Assembly: GCF_032452875.1 (NCBI RefSeq)
Contig: NC_083882.1
Location: 33,100,001 to 33,164,000, forward strand
Direction of reading: 5' to 3'
DNA from: Bos javanicus
Lineage: Eukaryota > Chordata > Mammalia > Artiodactyla > Bovidae
DNA: 64,000 nt
The translations under genes were made by a program, and so were the position numbers. The stretch's first letter is position 1. Each line of letters begins with the position of its first letter. The notes below the pieces were generated by a model. That model was not told the origin of the DNA and made no database searches. It saw only the letters and a list, made by a program, of their open reading frames with translations. Of this stretch, positions 54,965 through 64,000 are shown in pieces.

Positions 54965-55365
54965 AGAACCAAGCTTGGATTATTGCAAAAGCATCTTAAT
55001 CAGTTCGCCTTGTTCTAGACTGTACGGTATGTGAGCCACTGCAAGTTTAATCTTTCTAAATCACATATGATTAAGACCATTGGTGTTTTTAAATCTCCAT
55101 CATTTCCCTATTTTCTATGAGACAAGCCAACTGCCTTAGCTAGATGCATAGGGCTTTTCATATGCTAATCCTTATTTATCTTTTGAGATTAATTTCTACC
55201 ACTTGCTCTAACTCCAACAACCCTTCAGCCCCTCGGGAGCCTACGAGTTGTTGGTCCTGCCACTTTTTCACTATCCTTATCCCAACTTTTCTCTTGACCA
55301 AGGCATGGGCAACCATCAGAGTTCTCCCTCTGTGCACACCCTCCATTCTCCTGATCCTCTCTCAA
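54965..55365 (+). mobile_element. L2 LINE fragment
   Basis: 'ttggattattgcaaaagc', 'taatctttctaaatcacat' and 'cttttcatatgctaatcc' follow L2 order up to the 3' UTR; the end is lost at the retroviral LTR. The 110- and 69-codon frames are not genes. Confidence 0.65.
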
Positions 55366-55765
55366 GTCATCACATTCACAGAGCAGAGGGGATGCTGTGG
55401 TGGCCTGGAAGAGTCAGTTCTCAAGGCCCCCAGTACAATACCCAAGCCAGCAGGTGAGGGGGGGATTTGCTGCTGAGGGCTCACAGATGAGTCTCTCCCT
55501 GAGCACTGTCCTCAGCCAATGGGAGCCACTTCACCAAGGCTAGACCGCATCCCTTGAGACAGCCCACATCCTGATCGGTCCCTGAGCAGGTGCAGAAGCC
55601 AGGCCCCCTGGCTTCATTTGGAACAATACTGCCCGTTCTCTGGCAATAGCACCGCACTTCTACCTCCCTCTGCCCCACCCTGCTACCCTCACTCCTTCAC
55701 AGCTATTTCTCCCAAGAGCATCCCCAAAGCTCCCTACATACACGTATCTGCCTCCAAGTGTGTTT
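55366..55765 (+). mobile_element. Probable 5' LTR of ERV-L-type relic
   Basis: The terminal part ('ctccttcacagctatttctc', 'ccaagagcatccccaaag', 'tatctgcctccaagtgtg') resembles the equivalent part of the block near 62130-62220 and the 3' end of LTR16-type LTRs. The upstream half aligns poorly with the other copy, and the left boundary is a guess. Confidence 0.5.
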
Positions 55766-55946
55766 CAAGAAACTAAACCTAGAGTTACCATATGATCCAG
55801 CAATCCCAGTCCTGGGCATATATCTGGAGAAAAACATGGTTCGGAAGGATACATGTACCCCAGTGTTTATTGCAGCACCGTTTTCAATACCCAAGACATG
55901 GAAGCAACCTAAATGTCCATTGACAAAGGAATGTATAAAGAAGATG

Positions 55947-55950
<4 letters not shown>

Positions 55951-55980
<30 letters not shown>
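55951..55980 (+). repeat. (GT)15 microsatellite
   Basis: Fifteen perfect GT units followed by an interrupted 'atacatatacatacatac' tract, within the L1 3' UTR. This is the longest perfect dinucleotide repeat in the window. Confidence 0.95.
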
Positions 55981-55983
<3 letters not shown>

Positions 55984-56005
55984 CATATACATACATACAC
56001 ATATG

Positions 56006-56215
56006 GCATTCCTCGTGGCTCAGTCAGTAAAGAATCCACCTGTAATACAAGAGACATAAAAGACATGGGTTCAATCCCTGGGTCAGGAGGATCCCCTGGA
56101 GAAGGAAATGGCAACCCCACTCCAGTATTCTCACCTGGAGAATCCCATGGACAGAGGAGCCTGGGAGGCTACAGTCCATGGGGTCGCAAAGAGTTGGACA
56201 CAACTGAGTGACCAA
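56006..56215 (+). mobile_element. Bov-tA SINE within L1
   Basis: Sense copy with a small internal duplication of 'agacat' ('gagacataaaagacatgg'), flanked by CA/TA-rich L1 sequence on both sides. The 86- and 65-codon frames are SINE-derived. Confidence 0.9.
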
Positions 56216-57666
56216 TACACACACATAAAACATATATATTATACATACACACACATAAACACACAATGGAATATTATTACTCAGCTACAAAAAAGAATGA
56301 AATAGTGCCCTATGCAGCCAATGGATGGATTGGAGATTATGATACTAAGTCAGACAGAGAAAGACAAATATCATGATATTGCTTATATACAGAATCTTAA
56401 AAAAATGATACAAATGAACTTATTTACAAAACAGAAACAGACTCACAGACTTAGAGAATGAATATATGATTACTGAAGGAAGAGTGGGGGCAGGGATAGA
56501 TTGGGAGTGTGAGACTGACATATACACACTGCTATATTTAAAATAACCAGCAAGGACCCACTGTATCGCACAGGCAACTCTTCTCAGTATTCTGCAATAA
56601 CCTAAATGGGAAAAGAATTTGAAGAAGAATACATGTTTATGTGTAACTGTATCACTTTGCTGTACGCCTGAACCTAACACAGCATTGTTAATCAACTGTA
56701 TTTTAATATAAAATTTAAAAAAAAATTTTAAGACATTCTGACCCAAGACAATTGGTCCCACGAGTTCTTGGAAACAGACTCTAAAATAAATTTTGGAGCC
56801 AGATCACCCACCAGCTAGCTGGCAGTGAAGACCCCATCACCAGGGTGAGAGGTATGAGTGGCTCCTGGCATGCTCCCATGGTACAATTGTTGTAACTTTC
56901 ACCAGCAGTAAACTGGATAAGTTGCTGGTGTAATGAAATGCATTAGGAAGGATATCTCAGGAACATGAAAGACACAGACCATGAAGTTGAATAGCTGTTG
57001 TTGGGGGTTACTGATGTGAGGAATGACAGTGAAAGGCTGTGGGTGATTAATCATCAATTAAAGGTTAAGTGTGAAAGTCAGCAGGCCTCTTCAGATGTAT
57101 TTAAAGAGAACTTCTCTTTTGCAGCTGGAGAAACAGAAAGCTGAGGACTAGGGCAACTTAATGATAGCTGCAGCAGAATTCCAGAGGAGGTTGAATTCTC
57201 AGCCCCTGGGGAACTGCTACTCCACAATTAGGAAGGAATGGAACCCTGAGTCTGGGGATAGGGACACGTACGGTGATGAACTTGAAAATCTAGAATCTCT
57301 AGATACCTATGGACTTCCTAGACCTGCAGCAGTGGCCCACTCTTCTTTGTTAAAAGCTGGCATTTATGCCTTTATAAGGACATTCATGCCTTTTTTAGGT
57401 CTTGGTTTTACAAAAGAATATGTACCACCTCTTGAAGGACTGCCATGGAGCTGACTGATAAAAGATGGTTCTCACTAATCCTTAGGGAAAGATGATGTGC
57501 AGCCAACAAAGAAGTTGCTTAATTCAGAGAACCAAAAGAAATCACGCGTGGATCCTAGGAAACTGAAGGTAGTCACTCCAATCAAGAGTCAAAATCTTTT
57601 GGACAAATCCAGAACCCATTGCTTGAAACACAGGCTGATTTCCCATGAAGAAAATGTATGGAATAA

Positions 57667-57997
57667 AGCAAGTATTTGTTGTTTTTCAGTCGCTCAGTTA
57701 TGTCCAACTCTTTGCAACCCCATGGACTGCAGCATGCCAGACTTTTCTGTCCTTCATCATCTTCCAGAGCTTGCACAAAGTCATGTCCATTAGTCAGTGA
57801 TGCCATCCAACCATCTAGTCCTCTGTCGTCCCCTTCTCCTCCTGCCTTCAATCTTTCCCAGTATCAGGGTCTTTTCCAATGAGTCAGCTCTTCACGTGGC
57901 CATTGGAGCTTCAGCATCAGTCCTTCCAATGAATATTCAAGCTTGATTTCTTTTAGGAATGACTGAGTTGATATCCTTGTTGTCAGCAAGTATATGT
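57667..57997 (-). mobile_element. BovB 3' fragment (antisense) within the ERV relic
   Basis: Antisense BovB 3' end (57680-57984) with a small deletion after 'tcttcacgtggcc'. A 13-nt target-site duplication (57667-57679 and 57985-57997, one mismatch) is present. The 98-codon sense and 89-codon antisense frames are derived from it. Confidence 0.92.
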
Positions 57998-59920
57998 GAA
58001 AATAATTTTCCAATCCTTCCAGAGAAACCAAAGTGAAAGAAAGTCATTTACTAAGAAGATGGGAGTAATGAGGCATTCTGAGGACACTGAAATCTGATAT
58101 CTCCAAGGCCACTCTATGAGAATGGGAGGATTTGAGGACCAGGTAATACATGGAGTCTTGTCCCAGCTCCAAATTACAATGGGTCCACTTATTCAAAGAC
58201 CCACCCAGTGGTCATTTCTCTGATACCTGAATGTGCAATCAGAATGGACATACTTGATAATTGACAGGATCCACATATGGTTCCTTGGACTGTGGAATAA
58301 GATTTATCAACTGAGAAATCCAAGCAGAATCCTCTAAATCTTATCCTCTGGCTAAGATAATAAATCAAAATAGTGTTTTATCCCAGGAGGCAATGTTAGA
58401 GATAACTTACCCTAAAGACCTGAAGAATGCCAGGGTGATGGTCCCCATCATATCACATTTCATGCAACATTCTGACTCCTACAAAAACCAGACGGATTGT
58501 GATGTATAACGATGATATTCAGCAAATCTGACCAAATAGTAACCCTGGTTGCAGCTACTTTTCCAGATGTTGGATCTTTGCTGGTTACACAGCCTTAAGC
58601 ACATGGTATTTGGATACCAACTTACTTTGCAAATGTGCTCTTTTCCTTCTCTATTAAAAGTAGACTCAGAAAGAGTTTGCATCTATGTGCAATGGAGAAA
58701 AGAACACAGATACAAGTTTGCCCCAAGGTGACCCTTCCCCTTAATAATGTGTAAAAGGACCTGAACACTTTGGACTCTTCACAGAATATCACATTATTCC
58801 ACTATATTGATGACATCTCATTAGCCCAACTGGGTGGATAAGAACTAGCAAGTACATTATTAAGACATGTATGAAAGAAATCCAACTTTCAGAGAATGAG
58901 GGGACCACCGTTCTTACAAAGAATTTAGGCTGAAACACCCTGTCTATATTAAAGTTCATATTATTGTATCATGTACCTTCTACTACAAGGAAGGAAAAAA
59001 TGCCTGGTAAACCTCTCCACATTATAGAGGCAGCATATTCCACTCTTGGGATGCTTCTCTGACCCAATCACTGAGCAAGATAAAAGTCTTTCAGCTCCAA
59101 GCAAGGCTTAGAACAGGAATCAAGACCACACTGCAGGAAGCCAACCACTTGGGCCATATGACCCAGCAGAGTCATCCATCATAGGGACTTTACACCAAAC
59201 TTAGATAAAAAGAATCACAACACAAACTCTTAGGCATCTAGAGCAAGGCTATGCTTTCTCTAACAGATAACTGTAATTTATTTGACACAATGTTCCTTGC
59301 ATTGCTACTGGACCCTGGTTGTGATAAAGAATTTGACCATTGAACATTAAGAGGCCATGTGGCCAGAACTATCATTATGGGCTAGATCCTGCTAGCCATC
59401 CGGAGAGATCTATGTTTTATAAGGTCCAGAGGACCCAATGGCAATTTGCTGTAAGATGGAAGTGGTCTACCAGGATCAGGCATGAGCAGGACTGCAGGCA
59501 GGTACAAGTTGAATAAGCAGAGAGCCCCACCCCCTGTGTTATCCCCACAACTGCACCAACACCTGTCTCTAAGCTCATACCTATGACTACATGGGGTGCA
59601 GGATCGCTCTGGCAGGGGATGAAAAAGTTGAAGTTTGGATCACGGCTGCATCAGTTCAATATGATGTTACAAGATAAATGAGGGCCACCGATGTATTATA
59701 GCCTCACTCAAAGGTGACACCTAAGACAGAGGTAAGAGGAAGTCCTCCCAATGTGTAGACTTCAGAGGGAGAAGTTGCTCATCTACTTTGTATGGAGAAA
59801 GAAGTGGCCTGAGATGAGAATACACATGACCCGAGGGCAGTGATAATGAATGTGGCTTGTTGGGCAGAACCTAGGAAGTTGGGAAGATTGTGGATCGGAG
59901 GCCAGGGGAAGTGCTGTGTG

Positions 59921-60164
59921 AATGGAAGTATGCTCCACTGTGCTGATCAGTCATGTCCAACTCTCTGTTATCCCGTGGACTATAGCCCACCAGGTTCCTC
60001 TGTCCATGGAATTTCCCAGGCAAGAATACTGGAGTGGGTTGCCATTTCCTACCCCAGGGGAATATTCCCAACCCGGGGACTGAACCCACATCTCTTGTAT
60101 CTCCTGCATTGGCAGTTGGATTCTTTACCACTGTGCCACCTGGGAAGCCCCAAATGGAAGTATG
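59921..60164 (-). mobile_element. Bov-tA SINE (antisense) within the ERV relic, perfect duplication
   Basis: Complete antisense copy (59933-60152), exact 12-nt duplication aatggaagtatg (59921-59932 and 60153-60164). Confidence 0.93.
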
Positions 60165-61063
60165 GAAGGATCACAAAGTAAGGAAGTCTTTATTGCTGGC
60201 TGTGCCCACAAGAGGGCACCCACCATGGAATAAGCAATAAACAACTAAATGGACTGAATAATTCTCCCAGCCACTGTTAGTAGTCATCCCAGGGCCAGCA
60301 TAACAGGCTTCTGAATAGAGTAGCTACGGTAATAGTTAGAGGCTATTCGTGAACCCGCCAGCATGAAACACCAGTCAGCTATGCCAATCTAGCTACCGAG
60401 GCTCCCTACTGATGCTGCCAAATGCTCAACTTGCTAGCAGAAGAGACTAATATAACAGGCAGCCACTGATGTGCCCCTATCACTAGAGGAGACCACTAAG
60501 ACACTGGTGCTAAGTTTACTGCACTGAATCTCTTCCATGCTAAAAGGAATAGCAATTCACTTTCACAGGAAATCCAAACCCAATGTGGGTTTGCCTTTCC
60601 TGCCCAAAAGACCTTGACCAGCACTACTAACCAAGAGCGTTCGGAATGTTTGATCCACCAGCATGAAATGCCATATGACATTGACTGTGGCAAGAAACTT
60701 TATTTAAAGCAATGTGGCAGAGAGCACCTGAACTTAAGATCCCATTATATACTGTACCACTCCACCTATAAAACTGGTTAGGCAATACAAAGACCTTTCA
60801 GAAGTGCAGAATTGGCACCAGCTTGGAGATGATACTCTGGAAGGATGAGGTGCTATCCCCTAAAACACAGTGCACACCTTAACTCAGTGATGACTTTATG
60901 ATCCCATGTCCTCAGTATGTAAAATGCATGGGTCTGGGAACCAGGTGGCCTGCTTCCTAGCATCCCAGCGATCCACTTGGGAACATGAGCATCCTGTTGT
61001 CACATCAGTGCCCCACAGGTTTACAGTTTCTCAATCGCAAAATGGAAATCAATAAAGATACAT

Positions 61064-61275
61064 ATTGCATGCATGCATGCTTAGTTGTCCAGTCATGTCC
61101 AAGTCTTTCCAACCCCATGGACTGCAGCCCGCCAGGCTCCTCTGTCCATAGGATTCTCCAGGCAAGAATACTGGAGTAGATAGCCATTCCTTCTCCAGGG
61201 GATCTTCCCATCCCAGGGATTGAACCTGGGTCTCCAGGGTCTCCTGCATTGCAGGTGGATTCTATACAGACTAAG
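61064..61275 (-). mobile_element. Bov-tA SINE (antisense) within the ERV relic
   Basis: Complete antisense copy preceded by (gcat)n at 61066-61080. The 137-codon antisense frame (61093-61506) is partly SINE, partly ERV relic. Confidence 0.9.
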
Positions 61276-61800
61276 CCAAAGTTTAAACGATGTCTGCCAC
61301 TTGGTCACTTTGAGCTCCCTGTACCACAGTACTAGCAGTTGAAGAAAGGTGTCATCAACCTTGTAGAACTTAACCCTGACCATTAGAAGAAGATACGATG
61401 GCTCTTCCATAAGGGGGAAATGAAAACTGGGTTTGGCAACTAGGTAATCCACTGTGGCATCTTGGTACTTCTCTACCCAATTTTGATGGTAAATGGACAA
61501 ATGCAACAGCCAAATCCTGAGAATGGGTTGGTCACCACGGGCTCAGACACCTCAGGTATAAAAACTAGGTGAGCCATCTAGGTACGCAGAGGCGCCAGCC
61601 AAAGAAAGAGAGAATCCAGAATGGGTACAGAATACAGAGAGGATGCATATCAGGCACAGCATCCAAGCCAGTTATAGAGGTGGGATTAGTCCCACTAACC
61701 TTCTTCTTGGAAGCATGCCTGGGAAAAGGAGACCAATCAGAAACTCGGAGGAGCTCTTCCTAGAAGGGGTAAACTTCATACACCAGCAAGCAGAGCACAG

Positions 61801-62250
61801 GGTGAACTGTAGTGGACTGTGTGGTCTTGCAAGTGTCCCCTCCCCAGAGGACTGAGCACTGTTACCTCAGCTCCTAGGAATAGTGATGGCTTTCCTCTCA
61901 CAGCCAATTCTTGCAGAATTCCCTTCACCTGAAGGAAGTCTCCTTGCGCAAGACAGTACCTCTTCCCCCGGGGAATCCCATATCCAAGTATCTACAAAGG
62001 GATGCAAACCACCCCCGTTACCTCCATCTGGGACAACTCTGAAGGCATTCCAGCCCCGTAACTCCTCACAGAATTGCCTGAGACTCTGGTGCACGTGTGC
62101 TGGCCAGTCACCCTCTCCTTCCTCTGGTCAGCTCCTCCTTCCCTCTCTTCTTCACAGCTGTTGTCTCTGAGAGTGCTCCTCCATAAACTTCCAGCACACA
62201 AATCTCCACCTCAGAGTCTGTTTTCTGGAAACCCAATCTAATCTGGCAAA
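61801..62250 (+). mobile_element. Probable 3' LTR of ERV-L-type relic
   Basis: The terminal part shows 'ttcttcacagctgttgtctc', 'gagagtgctcctccataaac', 'cacaaatctccacctcagag' and 'tctggaaacccaatctaatc', the ending style of LTR16-type LTRs, including a TAAA-type polyadenylation area. The left boundary is uncertain. The paired 95-codon (plus) and 69-75-codon (minus) frames are not supported. Confidence 0.5.
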
Positions 62251-62259
62251 ATCAAAACC

Positions 62260-63900
62260 CTGGCTAAGTTCAACTCTTAACTTACTCCATGCTTGAACCC
62301 ATGCAACTGAAAATAGCTGGAGAGAAAATACACAAGCAAGCCAATTACTCTCATCTTACACTCAGGCTCACTCAACCTCGTATGGGTCGATCCTTAACTC
62401 CTCAGAAATCATTCTTCTCTTCCCTAATTCACTCTTTTTTTTACCCTCCAGGACAACTATTTCAGATTTTTTTTCCTCTGATTTCCAGCACCTCCTTCCC
62501 CACCTTCACTCGCAGCTAGTCAATCTTGCTTTCTACTATAATTTTTCAAATGAAGCAATTAGAATAGAATTTTAAATTCCTCCAACTCCATATCTACCTA
62601 CCTAACAGAAGCAGAGTGAATATACTCCACTTTCTGTTATTATTTTCTATGAGCTCCCCATACTCGCTTCACCGATGCACTCTTTATTTTCTCTTGTTCC
62701 ACCAAATCTCTTTCCTGTGTCATCAAACTTTTTCTTTCCATTAGGTCAACTGCAATATCATAAAACATGCTGATAAATTGCTGTGATTAAAAAAAAAATT
62801 CCTTCCTTAATCCAGTTTCCCCCTTCAACTTATTTTTTTCCTTTCCTCAAAGTATGATTTTTTGAGAGAATTTTACTAGGATATAGTTCATATACCTGGA
62901 GAAGGAAATGGCAACCCACTCCAGTGTTCTTGCCTGGAGAATCCCAGGGACGGGGGAGCCTGGTGAGCTGCCATCTATGGGATCACACAGAGCTGGACAC
63001 AACTGAAGTGACTTAGCAGCACCAGCAGCAATATTATCTCTTCAGCCTGGATCTTGGCTCTCTCCCAACATACCCAAAACTACCTATTTAATATCACCTC
63101 TTAGATATTACAGTTTAACATGCCCTCAAACTGAGCTCCTGTTGTTTTTCTCCAAACCCATTCCTTTCCTTTCTCTGTTTATGGCAACTTACTCAGACTT
63201 TAAAACTTGGAGCTGTTCTTGATTCTTCCTTCTCTTGCACCTCATGCCAAAATGTTATGAATTTATGTGGCTCACTGTCATAATAAATCTAAGATTTGAC
63301 CACTTCTCACCACCTCCTCTACCTCTACTGCAGTTCCAGTCAATATCAACTCTTGCCTGGACTGTCAAAATAGCCTCCTAATCACTCTCCTTGACTCCTT
63401 GCAGTCATTTCTTAAATAACAGCCGGAGTGGTGCTGTTAGGACCTAAGAATGCCTTTCTGCTCTGTCCAGACCCCTCTGATGGCTATCCATCTGCTCGTG
63501 GTAAAAGCCAAAATCCTTACTGTGACCCACAAAGCTCCAAATTCTTTGCCTCCTCCTTGCCTCTCTAACCTCACTTCCTCTTAGCCCCCACTCCATCTTT
63601 TCATTCTTGTCCCTCTCACCTCCTTTGTGACCCTCAAAGACTCCATGCCTTCCCTTAGCAGAGGCCTTTGCTCTTTCAGTTTCCTCTACTCAAAGCATTC
63701 CTACCTCTGATAATCTCATATGATTCGTTCCCTCTCTTCCTTCAGACCTTTATCCAGAGGCCACCTTCTCAGGTAGCCTTTCCTGGTCTCCCATCTAAAA
63801 TATTAATCTCATTTCATTTAGTTTATGCTTTCCAATTTCTCTATCTTTTTGTTGTTGTTCTTTCTCAACCCTTTATCAAGCCTAATACAAGAACTTTTGT
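62260..63900 (+). mobile_element. L2 LINE, ORF2 to 3' end
   Basis: A long, old L2 in sense. Landmarks in order: 'tgaagcaattagaatagaat' (62552), 'ctgtgtcatcaaactttttc' (62715), 'ctcaaactgagctcctgttg' (63125), 'tttgaccacttctcaccacc' (63295), 'gactgtcaaaatagcctcc' (63361), 'ctgatggctatccatctgc' (63477), 'gctctttcagtttcctctac' (63670) and 'tagcctttcctggtctcccat' neighbourhood near 63774. Frame breaks and an internal deletion leave no intact protein. Confidence 0.85.
62898..63032 (+). mobile_element. Bov-A SINE, 3' unit, within L2
   Basis: Sense Bov-A monomer from 'ggagaaggaaatggcaacc' to the 3' 'gtgacttagcagcaccagc'. Confidence 0.88.
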
Positions 63901-64000
63901 ATACACACATATATTAATAGTATGCATAATATATATTTGAAAACTTTAAATTTTGGCCTAACTAAAAAATTTATCACATTTTTATTTCATTTGTTTGACT
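63901..64000. other. AT-rich window end
   Basis: AT-rich sequence with TA-rich runs; nothing recognised before the window ends. Confidence 0.4.

Larger units (their letters stand above)
55766..56735 (+). mobile_element. L1 3' end inserted near the LTR border
   Basis: 'gagttaccatatgatccagc', 'caatacccaagacatggaag', 'aatgtccattgacaaagg', then after the microsatellite and SINE 'tggaatattattactcagc', 'ggacccactgtatcgcac' and 'cagcattgttaatcaactg' with an A-rich tail. The antisense 113-codon frame is a shadow. Confidence 0.88.
56736..61800 (+). mobile_element. ERV-L-type (class III) internal region, heavily decayed
   Basis: An old endogenous retrovirus relic in sense. The RT active-site box YIDDI is encoded at 58803-58817, with a stop eight codons later. 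Downstream, 59100-59460 resembles the ERV-L RT/RNase H part. Blocks at 60380-60440 and 60580-60730 follow the ERV-L integrase region in order, and 61262-61320 matches text near the pol 3' end. A possible primer-binding region follows 56748. Stops and frameshifts are frequent in all frames, and one BovB and two Bov-tA copies interrupt it. Nothing here can be functional. The 57161-57454 frame (97 codons) lies in the expected gag region but is not recognised. Confidence 0.75.

Noticed and set aside
1..64000. CRISPR arrays, operons or other prokaryotic-type systems
   Set aside because: Repeat content is that of a ruminant nuclear genome; the direct repeats seen are target-site duplications, microsatellites or SINE copies.
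1..64000. Host tRNA, snRNA or rRNA genes
   Set aside because: tRNA-like segments occur only as heads of CHR, Bov-tA and MIR SINEs; no intact cloverleaf or U-RNA sequence was recognised by reading.

Overview
This is a stretch of ruminant (pecoran) nuclear DNA, such as cattle, sheep, goat, deer or antelope. The diagnosis rests on interspersed repeats: about 26 Bov-A/Bov-tA SINE copies, ten CHR-type tRNA-derived SINEs and six 3' fragments of the RTE-type LINE BovB, lying on older mammalian elements (L1, L2, MIR, MER1/MER2/MER33-type DNA transposons, Tigger1, an MLT1 LTR and an ERV-L relic). All family names come from reading the sequence against remembered consensus patterns; no database was searched.

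I found no convincing protein-coding gene, host RNA gene, CRISPR array or prokaryotic-type system. The longest open frames (211, 161, 147, 146 and 135 codons) are SINE, LINE or chance frames. The window is either intergenic or inside a large intron; nothing in it decides which.

Layout. 0-5 kb: L2, MIR and SINEs, with an old L1 3' end carrying a Bov-A/CHR double SINE. 5-10 kb: an L1 3' UTR split by BovB, antisense L2, an antisense L1 ORF2 endonuclease region and a full Bov-A2. 10-20 kb: a Bov-tA flanked by a 126-nt direct duplication, three same-sense L1 3' ends in a row (12.0-15.8 kb) and a rearranged Bov-A2/BovB chimera (17.7-18.1 kb). 20-31 kb: L2 and MIR relics, two BovB pieces and a MER1-like hAT. 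31.7-32.3 kb: a MER33-like element holding a retroposed insert that looks like an L1 3' transduction. 34-37 kb: L1 3' UTRs, BovB and MIRs. 37.3-40.3 kb: SINE-poor, with a mildly CpG-enriched patch near 38.9 kb. 40.3-44.3 kb: a nested stack, antisense L1 split by a nearly full-length Tigger1 that itself holds two SINEs. 45-48.7 kb: MER2, SINEs and MIRs. 48.7-52.5 kb: the longest repeat-poor interval. 52.5-53.3 kb: two SINEs and a templated local duplication. 54.3-62.25 kb: an MLT1 LTR, L2, then a decayed ERV-L-type provirus with later L1, BovB and SINE insertions. 62.26-63.9 kb: L2 ORF2 to 3' end.

The points of interest are how the repeats arose (long target duplication, co-mobilised SINE pair, 3' transduction, templated insertion, nested insertions with clean target-site duplications) and the two retroposon-poor intervals, which are the best candidates for constrained non-coding sequence. 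I saw nothing that qualifies as an undescribed biological system.
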